Below, in pieces: positions 1-10,163 of a DNA stretch of 64,000 nucleotides. The notes below the pieces were generated by a model, which searched no databases, was not told the origin of the DNA, and saw only the letters and a list, made by a program, of their open reading frames with translations. This stretch comes from Hyposmocoma kahamanoa (taxonomy: Eukaryota; Arthropoda; Insecta; Lepidoptera; Cosmopterigidae). Within the stretch, counting starts at the first letter, position 1. Every line of letters starts with the position of its first letter. Location of the stretch: contig NW_020654422.1 of the NCBI RefSeq assembly GCF_003589595.1, positions 5,236,694 to 5,300,693 on the forward strand. The letters are read 5' to 3'. A program made the position numbers and the translations under genes.

Positions 1-9
1 AATAGGTGA

Positions 10-130
10 GTTATAGAATTTCACATACTTTATTTATTTCATGTAATTCATATTGTTTTTACGACTTTCTTGTGATAAAAGCACTTTTGACGTATGATCA
101 GGTGTAGGTTTATTTTACCAATGGAACTTG
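10..130. repeat. Dispersed repeat E, copy 1
   Basis: The stretch around 65-115 (a 'gactttct' word, then an 'acttttga.gtatgatca' word, then 'ggtttatt') recurs with the same order and spacing near 44815-44870 and 54768-54815. The three copies are diverged. No coding potential or terminal repeat is visible, so the type of element is unknown. Confidence 0.4.
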
Positions 131-1110
131 CAATTTTTCGCCCACTTTCCTTTTTTAAATTCTTTCACCTGACACAGGTACATAGAATTCCAGATTTTTC
201 TTGCGCGCCAAAGAATTGTCGTTTTCTAAAGTTTACTACAAATTTTTTCTGCATGTTTTTCGATATCTTTTACTGAAGAAAATACTGAAGTTTATAAAAG
301 CGCTATTTTATAGATAACTTAAGTAATTTCGTCTAAAAAGCATCGTTTTTGTGACAAATCATGGGCCGATGTCGAACACGCTAGTGACATGAGGACAAGA
401 GTTATCCCGTGATATTTATGATCTTTATGTTCAATTGACTAGTTTTTATAGGAAAATAAATTGAAAGCCATGGCTAGGACGACACCGCACACTCCTAAAA
501 TTAAATGTCAAAAAACTAGACATACAGGTAACATTTGTGTCTCTTCTGGGGTCTGGGTTAGATAATGTTGCCATAAAAATATAGAAAACAAAAGTATCTC
601 AAGCAATTTGTTTTTACTGTATAATACCAGCGTATTAGAATTTTTACGGCATGTAAGTTTCGCCATTAGCGGTTACCTCGAGAATCTGTTGAATAGGTAT
701 TTTTTTAGAACTTTTTAGTGGTGCGGAGAAAAAATGTTTGAGAATCTTTTCTTATCAACTAAGGAGTGAAGAGAAGAATATATGCAGTCCTTAAAATATC
801 TATTTCGCCTGGTATTATGACTGTGTGTGGTTTTAAAGTACCTCTACACCGGTGTTTTATTTAATTGGATATTTGAAGCAGTGCTCTGTGCGCTTAACTA
901 TGAAATTTACGAGCACGATTGAAATCTTTCCATGAGAAGCACATGGTATAATATGATTAAGTAGGTACCATGAAGACCACAGCAGCTGAAACAACTAGAT
1001 GGGCGCTATGCTCGATAGTAACTTTCATTACGTGTGCAGTCGTCGTACAGAAAGAATCGGATTCAGAAAAAAAAAAACATTTTAAATTAGTATGTATCTC
1101 CTCCTCCTTA
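131..1110. other. Unassigned AT-rich DNA
   Basis: I see no gene, RNA or recognisable repeat here. The short open frames at 94-276 and 970-1167 have low-complexity composition and no protein family resemblance. Confidence 0.5.
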
Positions 1111-1163
1111 ACAAATTCAAATTCAAATTCAAATTCAAATTCAAATTCAAATTCAAATTCAAA
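1111..1163 (-). repeat. (TTTGAA)n microsatellite, LINE tail
   Basis: About nine tandem copies of a six-base unit (AAATTC/AATTCA on the + strand). It lies directly 3' of the AATAAA-bearing LINE UTR, so it is best read as the tail of that retrotransposon rather than an independent microsatellite. Confidence 0.85.
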
Positions 1164-1366
1164 ATAATCTTTATTTCATAGGTAAGCATTATTACACTTG
1201 AAATCGTCACAATGGTTAAACTCTACCGCTCATTCGTAAGGCAGATTCCCCTGAGAAGAATGAGCAAAAAACTCTGGGAGTTGCTCTTTGTAAATAACAT
1301 TTAGAACATTTTTTTTTTATTTGAACCATCAGAGATCGAGACTACCTCCATGAGCTAAACGGGCTA

Positions 1367-2420
1367 CTACCACGGATTTTTGTCATCCAAGTACGCAGAA
1401 GTTGTATAATAACCTTTAGTATAAAGTTTTTGTTTCACTATAGTTTCCATAGTTCCGTAGTAGTTATCAACCGAAATCTTGTTATAGAAGCGTATACATT
1501 GCCCCTTAAATGATTTTTTGACTTTGTGAAGACGACTATCAATAAAAGCTACTTTATTTCTATTCCTCGTATTAATGTTATGTCTGTCACTATTTGTCAT
1601 AAAGAAGTTACTATTCCTTTTAACATAAATTACATTTTCATAAATGTACTGTGACGCTAGTGTAAGAACGTTAATTTCCTTTAATTTATCTCTCAAAGAT
1701 GCTTTGGGACCCAGATTGTAAATTGCCCTAACTGCACGTTTCTGCAGGACAAAGATTAACTACAATGTTTCTAACTACAATGTTTGTAACCGTCTCTCTA
1801 ACATTGGGTAATGTAAATTTCACACAATTTGTTTTTTTCTCATTAAGAAGTAGGTTATTAACAGCAAACCAATCAACTACTATAGATATAGCATTGTTCA
1901 CATCGTCGTAGGAACATTGGTGCCTTTTAACTTTAAATAATAAGGAAGTATCATCAGCAAACAATACTATCTCATATTTTATACCCTCCATAAGGCTATG
2001 TAAGTCATTAATATAAACTAAAAACAAAAATGGGCCTTGAATTGAACCGTGAGGGACACCCATGCTAATTGCAGACCCTGATGATCTCGTACCGATAACA
2101 TCGACCCTTTGTACCCTAACACGCAAATACGATTTAAGAAGGTCGAGATCACGTCCCGCCACACCATAATGGCGAAGTTTCCTGACCAGTGTATCATGGT
2201 GCACACAATCAAAAGCCTTGGAAAGGTCACAGATTACACCAATAGCATCATGTGAGACTTCCCATGCATCAAATATATGATTAATCAACTCGACACCAGA
2301 GTCGGTTGTAAAGCGACCCCGAGTGAAACCAAATTGTTTAGGAGACATTAAGTTATTACTATAAAAATGTGCACACATCTGATTTAGAATAATTTTTTCA
2401 AATATTTTACTGAGAGTTCT
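1367..2420 (-). pseudogene. LINE reverse transcriptase, C-terminal half, frameshifted
   Basis: The upper frame (1728-2420) shows reverse transcriptase blocks in order: 'LSKIFEKI', 'KQFGFTRGRFT', 'DLSKAFDCVHHDTL', a 'GVPHGSIQGPFLFLVYIND' block and the catalytic 'LFADDTSLL'. The lower frame (1367-1696) carries the typical LINE tail ('YVKRN', 'DRHNINTRNRNK', 'GQCIRFYNKI'). The two lie in different frames, so there is at least one frameshift near 1700-1730. The glutamine of the usual VPQGS motif reads H here. The N-terminal fingers and the endonuclease are missing. It is non-functional. Confidence 0.85.
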
Positions 2421-2421
2421 T

Positions 2422-2620
2422 AGGTTTTCGCGTTTGTTACACATAGGAAATGAAACTATTTTTCCGGATTTAAATCGCGTATATTTGTTTTTTCAAACAA
2501 ACCGACGTTTCGGGTCCTTTACAGGTCCCATGGTCACGGTTGACTGAGGTGGTACAGTCGTCAACCAGTTATGTCTAATATTGATGCAAACCACCTTATT
2601 TTTTCACTATAGTTACAATA
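2422..2620 (+). repeat. Foldback repeat family B, copy 1
   Basis: It begins with 'gttacacataggaaatgaaa', continues through 'atttttccggatttaaatcg' and a run of T, then 'acgtttcgggtcctttacag' and 'ccatggtcacggttgactga'. At least seven other copies lie in the window. The 21563-21690 copy contains both orientations of the first 30 bases, so these look like inverted termini of a non-autonomous element. Confidence 0.65.
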
Positions 2621-2671
2621 GTTGTTAATTAAATACCTTATTTTTAATTTTACAAAGAAAACATTCCAATT

Positions 2672-2760
2672 CTTAGGTTTTCGCGATTGTTACACATAGG
2701 AAATGAAACTATTTTTCCGGATTTAAATCTTATATTTGTTTTTTCAAACAGTACAAGCTT
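2672..2760 (+). repeat. Foldback repeat family B, copy 2 (partial)
   Basis: Repeats the first 85 or so bases of the copy 250 bases upstream ('cttaggttttcgcgattgtt', then 'acacataggaaatgaaacta') and then diverges. The two neighbouring copies share orientation. Confidence 0.6.
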
Positions 2761-3309
2761 AGAAAATAATGTCAAAATACGACACGAAAGCAACTACTTG
2801 TGTCAAAATAACGATCTTCGACTCGTCGTTACTTCCGTGTCCGATACGAAGCACGGATACACGTTGTCAAAATCCTGTCAAAATGGCTTTTCGTAGTAGC
2901 TTTATCAACATCCGATATCGGACACCCATATAAATCACGCGTTTCATTCCGCAATCGTTCCGCAATCGGGCACTTAACGCGTTTCATAGTAAGAAATTAT
3001 TAAAACCAAGGACGTACGCAGCTACGTGTATCGGATTTTACTTTTGGGAGTGGACGCCAAGGGTACTATCAACAAAAATTAATGAAATATTCGATGTTTC
3101 ACATTAAAAATCACAACAAAAGTACCAAAATCTAAGCAGATAGTATGGTAATAAATTAGTACTATTTTAACCGACATTAAAAAGAAGAAGGTTCTCAATT
3201 CGACTGACTTTTTTTTACGTACATATATAACGCGATAACAACGATGAAAAGATTTTGATGAATCTTTTTTGTTGAATTAACCTAAGTATTATAAAATATA
3301 TTATATACT
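2761..3309. other. Unassigned DNA
   Basis: No gene or element recognised. There is a locally repeated 'tccgatacgaagcac' style sequence with CpG, but no structure I can name. Confidence 0.4.
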
Positions 3310-3850
3310 CAGTAAAATATTCCACCGCTAAAGGTGGCAAACTAGGGGTGAATCCGGTTTCGCGCTCTTTCCGGTAATTTCAATAAAACTTGGCAAATAG
3401 ATGTAATTCCACGAACTTTTGAGGTCGGTTTTTTAGTACTCGGTACTGAGATTATTGTATATAAGATCATTGGGTGGAACCTTCGCCTACGCAAATGAAT
3501 GTGAGAAAATATATTGAAAAAAAATGCGTTTGTTGTCATAAATTGTTAACAAAATATACATTACATATTGGTTGTGTTTCATTATTTTAAGGCGACTTCG
3601 GCAGTCGCCTTTAAAAACCCTCATTATGCAACGATTGCATAAAATACTAATATAGCTGCGATCAGAGAGTTCAATAATCTCAGTAAAGAGTACTAAAAAG
3701 ACCGACCTCAAAAGTCATTCATCCCCTAGTTTGCCACCATTAGAGGTGGAATATTTTCTTAAAATTTAAATGGAACCGCCAAGGTACGCTCTTTGCAACA
3801 AAAAAGAATCATCAAAGTTGGTTCAGAAGTCGTTTTTTGAAGTCGGTTAA
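3310..3850. repeat. Repeat family A, two partial copies in inverted arrangement
   Basis: The left part (3310-3445) is a minus-strand copy of the family A front ('ccgacctcaaaagt', 'ggaattacatctatttgcca'), seen here as its reverse complement. The right part (3674-3850) is a plus-strand copy ending in the family signature 'tttttgaagtcggttaaa'. The intervening 230 bases are not part of the family. Confidence 0.6.
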
Positions 3851-3941
3851 AGATATAAAATTAACATTCTTACATTAGCGTCACAGTGCATTTATGAAAT
3901 TTAATTTGGGTTAAGAAGAACATCAATATTTTTATAAATAA

Positions 3942-4480
3942 TCTCAGTACAGAGTACTAAAAAGCCGACCTCAAAAGTATGTGGAATTACATCTATTTGC
4001 CAAGTTTTATTGAAATCGGTTAACGGAAAGTGCGCAAATTCATTCCCTAGTCGCCACTATACGGGGCTTGGCACAGGAGATAATAAAATAAAAATCGGTT
4101 CTCACTACTCAAAGTATATTGAGAGCGAAAACGCCTTGAACTGGAGAATAGCAAAACCAACCATTAAAATAATTGCACCTTAAGTAAAATTTAGGCGCTA
4201 TTTATAAAAATGAATGTTCATGCGCGCTCAGCCACACTCAGAGATGGATGATTTTCTTCAAAATGAAATGGGACCACTATGGAGGTACCCTCTTTCCAAC
4301 AAAATAAGAATCATGAAAATCGGTTCACAAATACCGGAGTTATCGCGTAACATACATACAAAAAAAAGAAATAAAACATACAGCCGAATGGAGAACCTCC
4401 TCCTTTTTTTGAAGTCGGTTGAAAAAAAGCCATACAGTCGAATTGAAAACCTCCTCCTTTTTTGAAGTCGGTTAAAAACA
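3942..4480 (+). repeat. Repeat family A, near-full copy
   Basis: About 540 bases from 'aataatctcagtacagagta' to 'ccttttttgaagtcggttaa'. The terminal motif is duplicated (4395-4430 and 4445-4475). Other copies lie at 12748, 21335 and 39260. No coding capacity is visible, and the ends show neither a long inverted repeat nor a poly-A tail, so the class is unclear; a Helitron-like or other non-autonomous element is possible. Confidence 0.6.
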
Positions 4481-4744
4481 GTGATAAACATCACATTAAT
4501 ACGAGAAATAAAAATAAAAGACTGTTCGTGACAGGCATCTGCATAAAGTCACAATTCCGATTGATATTCAAAATTTGCCATTTACGAGGCTTAACACTAC
4601 AGTGAAATAAAAAGTTTACACAAAAATCCATGCTAGTGACTCGTTTAGCTTTTGCAGATTGTCTTGATCTATCATAATCTATTTGAAATAAACAATTGTA
4701 AATGATAAATGTATACAAACATTTATTTATAAAGAACAACGCCT

Positions 4745-4870
4745 AGAGTTACTTACTCATTCTTCTCATGAATCTGACTTAAGAAATGAGTAGTAGAATT
4801 TAATTAATGTGGCGATTTCAAATGTGATTTTCTTACCTATGAAATAAAGATTTATTCGGTTTGAAGTGTT
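4745..4870 (+). mobile_element. LINE 3' UTR fragment (same family as 1111-2420)
   Basis: The words 'cattcttctcatgaatctga' and 'cttacctatgaaataaagat' match, on the + strand, the reverse complement of 1164-1280. It ends at a short 'ttcggtttgaag' where the hexamer tail would begin. It is a severely 5'-truncated insertion. Confidence 0.55.
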
Positions 4871-5109
4871 TCCTTGTTATTCCACTCATCATTTCAATCC
4901 TCTTTGTTCGTTTTGGTCTGATGGACAGAGGCGGCATCTGCCTAACAAGTAGTTTGAAGTTGTCGGCTCAACTTACTATTCCTGTCACCAACTCTGATGA
5001 TAAATTAACTTTGTTTAAGACGGATTAACTGATTGTTTTCCCGCGGGACAAACAGTAGTCCAAGCTGCGCGATCCCAAAACTATATAATATGTAAAAGAT
5101 ATTTCAATT

Positions 5110-5305
5110 GTAGCTTTAATAAGAACCTACTGGCCACCTTGGATTCAATCGACAATGCCAAAAGGCTCTGTAAGTGACTCGACATTAATTGAGGCGAAGC
5201 TGCAGAGCCTTGAACACCGCCGTAAAGTTGCCTGCTTATCGGTAGTCTACAGGATAATACATAGGGCGCACTATAAGTTTCTGGAACTGGCCACTTACAT
5301 AAACA
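5110..5305 (+). pseudogene. LINE C-terminal fragment, left part (interrupted by mariner)
   Basis: Frameshifted fragments read 'LDSIDN', 'EAKLQSLEHRRKVACLS' and 'YRI', the usual post-reverse-transcriptase block of a LINE. The same block is encoded on the minus strand at 36981-37250 ('MDSIDKHAKRLIGDSELAEA'). The reading stops near 5305 and the expected continuation ('W.SLPA.LFPE') resumes at 6224, beyond the mariner relic, showing that the mariner inserted into this LINE copy. Confidence 0.7.
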
Positions 5306-5309
5306 ATAT

Positions 5310-6223
5310 TAATAAGTAATTACAACATTTGAAAATGGAACTCTTTGGCTGTAGAGTACAGTTTGTTTCATCTGACTGTCACTTGTTTTTACATTGTGGC
5401 GTCATTTTAGGAATTGGTTGTCTACATCACCATGGATTTAACTCGTGACAATTTTCGTAGTATGATTTTCTACGACTTTAAGTGTAATTTAACAGCTCAG
5501 CGCAGCTTCGCTTGGCTTCACACTGCTTTTGGCGATGAAGCACCATGCAAGACGACTATTTATAGCTCATTTGCAAAATTCAAAAAACTGATCGCGTCGC
5601 TTGGTGCAATGCCATGCTTACCAGATTCAACGAAGGGGCGTCAAATTTGGTGTGAGACATAGTAACAGGTGAAAAAATATGGATTTATAGTTACGATCCC
5701 AAAACAAAACAGCAATCGAGTGTGTGGGTCTTTCGAGATGAGCCGAAACCAACGAAAGTAGCGCGCGTGCAAAGTACCTCTAAGCGGATGATTGCTTCTT
5801 TTTTTAATAAAACTGGACACGTGGCTACTGTTGCTTTGGAGAATCGTTGTACCATGAACAGTACCAGGTACACGGCCATTTGTTTGCCGGAACTTATTGA
5901 CAAACTCAGTAAAAATATCCGTAAACACCGTACCATCTTGCACCACGATAATGCCAGTTCTCACACGACCAGACAGACGAATGAATTTTTGAAGGTGAAC
6001 AACGTTGACCTTATGAGCCACCCCGCATACAGTCCTGACCTGACACCTTGTGACTTTTATTTATTTCCAAAAATTAAGAACCAGTTACGCGGCCAACGAT
6101 TTTCATTACCTGAATAGGCTGTCGAAGAGTATGAAAAGTATGCTTCAGAGATTGTCACGGAGGAGTGGCATAAATGTTTTTAAAAATGGTTATTTGGAAT
6201 ATTTTGAGAAACAATAAATTCAA
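5310..6223 (+). mobile_element. mariner-family element, internally deleted
   Basis: A transposase relic lies between two halves of one LINE fragment. Terminal inverted repeats are no longer obvious, so the borders are set by the resumption of LINE sequence. The size of about 900 bp is below the roughly 1.3 kb of a complete mariner, in keeping with the internal deletion in the transposase. Confidence 0.75.
5432..6190 (+). pseudogene. mariner transposase relic
   Basis: The N-terminal helix-turn-helix region is visible ('RSMIFYDFKCNLTAQ', 'FGDEAPCKTTIYS'), then a stop at 5660. About 90 residues of linker and second DNA-binding domain are missing. The catalytic half resumes in another frame from about 5656: 'TGEKIWIYSYDPKTKQQSS' replaces the usual TGDE-W block, so the first catalytic aspartate appears as glutamate. 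The second ('HHDNASSHT') and third ('YSPDLTPCDFYLFPK') aspartates are retained. A stop at 6115 ends the frame before the usual C-terminus. It cannot encode active transposase. Confidence 0.85.
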
Positions 6224-6405
6224 TTATGGCGAGCGGCTATAAAGTGGAATTCCCTACCTGCAGACTTATTCCCCGAACGCTATAATTTGAACCTTTTCAA
6301 GGCGAGAGTGAATAGGTATTATTTAGGTGTGCATGCTACATCGTCGTCCTTATCGTCACTTTCCAGTAGGTAAGGTGGAGGTCAAAAGCGCACTTATTTT
6401 TAATA
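6224..6405 (+). pseudogene. LINE C-terminal fragment, right part
   Basis: Encodes 'WNSLPADLFPERYNLNLFKA' followed by 'RVNRYYLGVHA', the extreme C-terminus of the LINE begun at 5110, and ends in A-rich sequence near 6400. The same segment is found at 21965-22140 (+) and 36830-36990 (-). Confidence 0.7.
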
Positions 6406-6469
6406 AAAAAAAAGCATGCATAACTTAAAAGGTTTTATGACTCTCTTGACAGCAGGAATTCCATATTTT

Positions 6470-6676
6470 CGAGAAATTATAGACAAAGGAAATGAATCTT
6501 TTATTTTGGATTTAAATCGCCTTATCGATTTAAATTCCCTTATTCCCGTAGTCACGATTCATTCAGATTAATATCATCAACCAGTTATGTCTAAATACAA
6601 ACTACCAAACAAACCAACGCTTCGAACCTTTTGCAGGTGTCATGGTCACTGTGATTGTAAAGTCATCAACCAGTTG
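6470..6676 (+). repeat. Foldback repeat family B, degenerate copy
   Basis: Contains 'caaaggaaatgaatctttta', 'ggatttaaatcg', 'caaccagttatgtctaa' and 'aaccaacgcttcgaaccttt', in the same order as the copy at 2422. It directly abuts the 6677-7064 MITE. Confidence 0.5.
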
Positions 6677-7064
6677 TCTAATATTAATTACAGACAATTC
6701 GTGAATTGTCTATAATTTTTCAATAAACTATTTTATTTTCATAATGTACAGGTAAGATACGATTAAATACTAGAAAGTAACTAGGATTAAATTATATGAA
6801 TAAAATTGGGTCCCTACGGCAAAGTGCCCAAGATGCTGGCAGCGTTCCCCCTTTGTATGCTAATGCGTTGGACAAGGTAGCCGGCCCTTGGGTTTCCCAG
6901 ACAGTCTATTTATTTTTTGGATAATATTTTGTACTCAAAAGTCTGTAAATAGGTAGTCGGAGCCGAGATCCTGGTACTCATTACTATAATTAATATTACT
7001 TCTCTTTAATTAATACAAAATCGTAATATAGACAACTCGTGAGTTGTCTGTAATTAATATTAGA
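6677..7064. mobile_element. MITE with self-palindromic terminal inverted repeats
   Basis: The left end (6677-6714) and right end (7027-7064) are inverted copies of each other over about 38 bases with few mismatches. Each end is also itself a hairpin ('gacaattcgtgaattgtc' on the left, 'gacaactcgtgagttgtc' on the right). The interior (near 6800-6905) is relatively GC-rich and non-coding. No transposase is encoded. I cannot assign a superfamily because a clear target duplication is not visible. Confidence 0.7.
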
Positions 7065-7164
7065 TTGCAATCATTGTAAATACGACATACAATAGCATAC
7101 TACACGGGTATATGTATGTATAAAATAGACACACTGCATTTCTATGAACGCTAATATGAATAGT

Positions 7165-7400
7165 TCCTGTTCATAAACGCAGATAATCTATACCTCATAT
7201 TAAGCGAATTACACTTGAAATTGTCACATTGATTAAACTCTACTTCAAATTCGTAAGCAGATTCCCCTAGGAAGAATAAGTAAGGAGCTCTAGGTTTACT
7301 CTTTGTAAATAAACATTTGTATATATTTATCATTTACAATATTTATTTCAAATATCATAAGATCAGGACCACCTGCAAGAGCTCAACGGGGCACTCTATG
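7165..7400 (-). mobile_element. LINE 3' UTR fragment (same family as 1111-2420)
   Basis: Matches 1190-1375 in the same orientation ('cttgaaatcgtcacaatggt' style and 'gcagattcccctaggaagaa' words, then 'tactctttgtaaataaac'). It carries no coding sequence. It lies head to head with the LINE endonuclease fragment that follows. Confidence 0.6.
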
Positions 7401-7409
7401 TGTAAGTAT

Positions 7410-8584
7410 AATAAACCTTTATTATAATTTGGAAGCTTCATGTGCAGATTTAGTAGCAGTGACAGAAACAGGTTGCAATGAAACTATTCAGGATGCAGAA
7501 ATAATACCTCCGAGTTATAACATCATTGGGTGCGATCGAGCGAATGAGCGTAAGCAGGGCGACGCATTTCTCGTGGCCAACACGAGTTCGAACTACGTCA
7601 GGTGGCGATACCTGGTGATGTCAACTTCGATAGCTGTACATTTAATATATAAAAAAATTACTGTATTGGGAGATTTTAATTTACATTTTGCCAACACTAA
7701 TGTTATTAATTATTTTGAATATTTTATGGCATACTGTGAATTCACTCAGTGTAATAAGGTTCCAAATTGTAATAGCCGTCAGTTGGATTTGGTTCTAAGT
7801 TCATTGCGAGTTAGCGAACCGGTGCCGGCAGCGCTGATGAGCCTCTCGTGGCCGTGGACGCGCAGCACCCGCCGCTCGCGCTGTGGCTACCGTGCAGCGA
7901 TCGCCCGCCTGACGGGGACACTCGCGCACAAACACATCATGTACCGCTAGCATTACAATGGAGCTTCGGTAAGGCTAATTTTTGTCTGTTGTACTCTTTA
8001 GTGCTCACTAGTAGATTGGAGTAAATTTTATGCAATTACGGATCCAGATAAGTATATGAAGCTATTTTATGATATTATTTATGAAATAGTGCATGTCTGT
8101 GTGCCTAAAAAAGGCGGAAACTGACACATTCTAGGTACATTAATAATAATAATATTCGCAAAATAGAATTAAAAGGAAGATTGCATGCGCGGTACAAGGC
8201 GAGCAGATCACAATGTGATTACCAAAAGTTTTCAAAATGCAAAGCGCCAGTTAAATTATTATTAGAAAGTGCACCTGCTTACCATATAGATAAAGTGTAG
8301 AGGGAGCTCATTAAGATCCTAAAGGATTTTGGAGATACGTGGGCTCAAACAATAAGGTCGAGGAGAAGTAAAATTACAAAAAACGGTAGTATTGTTCGAG
8401 ATTCAGTGCCAAAGAACTTGTCTTGTTGTTTCAATCGGTGTACGATTCTCAGGAGCCAAAGCTAGATATAGACGCTGCAATAGCAGTAAGCGGGGCGGGG
8501 AGAGCGCGCGTGTATATTGGACGTGTGCAATTGCACCAAGTGGAGAGAGCACTAAATCGCCTTAAACCAAAACGTTCAGATTTT
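7410..8584 (+). pseudogene. LINE endonuclease and start of reverse transcriptase, broken
   Basis: APE-type endonuclease blocks are readable: 'ADLVAVTETG', 'SYNIIGCDRAN', 'ITVLGDFNLHF' and 'CNSRQLDLVLSS'. A frameshift near 7835 moves the reading to 'EPLVAVDAQHPPLALWLP' in another frame. The EN-RT linker follows ('DWSKFYAITDPDKYMKLFYD', 'KIELKGRLHARYKASRS'), then the first reverse transcriptase block ('RVQLHQVERALNRLKPKRS'), where the element is cut off at about 8584 by Tc1-like sequence. It probably belongs to the same or a sister LINE family as the 1111-2420 fragment. Confidence 0.8.
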
Positions 8585-8589
8585 AAGCG

Positions 8590-9302
8590 TCATGCCACAT
8601 CATCATTTAAAACGGGAAGGGATGCCAAGACTGTGGGAATGTTGGAATCTGGGCGCAATCAGTGTGATATTGCATCCGCTGTTAACTCGCAACCAAGCAT
8701 AATCTGCCGATCATGGGCACACTAGAGGGCTACAGCAGATGTACCCGAACGTCACTGAGGAAGATACAAGGTCACTATATTACAGCCCCATAACTGGTAG
8801 AAAGACTGCGGTCCCTGAACCAAGTAGTTTTTAGTGTCCAAACTGCTAGGAAAAGATTACATAAAATCCATCTTCATATAAGAAGACCGCTAAAAGTTCC
8901 AGCTTTGCGTCGTGGAAATCGAGGACGTCGTTTATGGCGGGCTAACGCAGATTTGCACTGGACTGAAACTCAGTGGGCGCGAGTTTTCTAACGAGCCTTG
9001 TTTCGGCTTCATCCCGATCCGAGAACACACAAATTGCAGGGCTGGTAATGAATATGTACCGCGAGTACGGTATCACTTTGTTATAGTGGCTTGCTCAGTC
9101 GGACGATATCAATACCTTAGAGCATGTATGGGATTTGCTCGGGAGAAAAGCATTCAATGATCTTCCTCAAAATTTACACACAGAAGAGCTTTTTCCTCAT
9201 TTTCCCAAAGCATGGTGCCTTATTCCAAAGGCGACAATTGACAACCTCATATTTAGTATGCCACGTGGTTACAGAGCCATCGCCAATGCCTTGGGAGATC
9301 AG
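8590..9302 (+). pseudogene. Tc1-like transposase relic
   Basis: Frameshifted Tc1/mariner-superfamily transposase. The helix-turn-helix part reads 'KTVGMLESGRNQCDIASAVN'. A central block reads 'RRPLKVPALRRGNRGRRLW' and 'ADLHWTETQWARV', followed in another frame by 'FSNEPCFGF', where the usual catalytic D of the TDES block reads N. The C-terminus is 'EHVWDLLGRKAFNDLP' and 'IPKATIDNLIFSMPRGYRA'. The reading then runs into the family D MITE at about 9303, which therefore seems to have inserted into this relic. Confidence 0.8.
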
Positions 9303-10163
9303 GGGGCCTATCATAACCTTTCCAAAAACAATCTTATTTCAATGTAAGCTTAAAGTAAGCTTATTATAATATTACTCATATTCATACCATGGCGAACCTG
9401 TCAACCAAGCAATGTATTATTGCAAATGTGATTGAAAGAACGAATGATTTCCAATATTGTAAAAATAGGAAAGAGATAACGCTATGTGAACTATATAATA
9501 CCATCTCTTTCTTTTCTGATGTTCCGAATCGTCTTATCGTAGTATAATGTTTAACTACTTAATTTTATTTATATTCAGAGAATTTTGACTGTTAAAAACA
9601 GAAAAGTATGTAATAATAAAATCTATTAAAATTACGTTGTTTTTAATAATTTGTACGCATTTTCATGAAGAAAAATAAACAAAACAAGTTGAGTCTTGAT
9701 GGTCACATTGTAAATTCGGAATTATAGTCTAATGTCAACTGTTAGTTTCGCCAAGGAGCATATAGATGGCGCTGTTATAAATTTACGAAATAAACATCAC
9801 GTATTTTTATTTAACGAGAAATTATTTACTATGTGCTATTATTTATTTATTATATATGTAAATAAATAAGTTCAATTTCACTTTTAATCATTACAAATCG
9901 ATATTAAGACAATTAAACTGAAAATAATATTGTTTCCATTGCATCCGTGTAACTATTTTAAGATTGCTAAATTTGACATCAAGCAATTTTATTTTAATGT
10001 TAAAGTCGCATCATAGTACGAACTGAGTGAATATATAATCACAAAGCTGCCAATAAAACATCATAGTTTTAACACTACAATAAGCTTACTTTAAGCACGT
10101 TATGATACGTAAAGACAATGTAAGGTTAAAGTAATATTGTTTTAAGAGGTTGTGGTAGGCCCC
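9303..10163. mobile_element. MITE family D, copy 1
   Basis: Ends are imperfect inverted repeats: left 'ggggcctatcataacctttc', right the reverse complement of 'aagaggttgtggtaggcccc'. The interior is AT-rich without a transposase. A second copy with the same interior words ('tgtcaactgttagtttcgcc', 'aaggagcatatagatggcgc') is at 51836-52946, and a right-end fragment is at 57134-57386. Confidence 0.75.

Larger units (their letters stand above)
1111..2420 (-). mobile_element. 5'-truncated non-LTR retrotransposon (LINE) with hexamer tail
   Basis: Read on the minus strand this is the 3' half of a LINE: part of the reverse transcriptase, the region after it, a 3' UTR with an AATAAA signal ('ATGAAATAAAGATT' near 1164-1180), and a tail of repeated TTTGAA units at 1111-1163. 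The 5' end stops near 2420, where family B repeat begins, so the copy is truncated. The same 3' UTR recurs at 4745-4870 (+) and 7165-7400 (-). The reverse transcriptase style suggests the Jockey/CR1 group, by inference. Confidence 0.8.

Noticed and set aside
94..276. 60-codon open frame on the + strand
   Set aside because: Phenylalanine-rich translation of T-rich DNA, without start context, splice signals or family resemblance.
5691..6021. Minus-strand open frames over the mariner relic
   Set aside because: Antisense shadows of the transposase; the plus frame carries the recognisable motifs.
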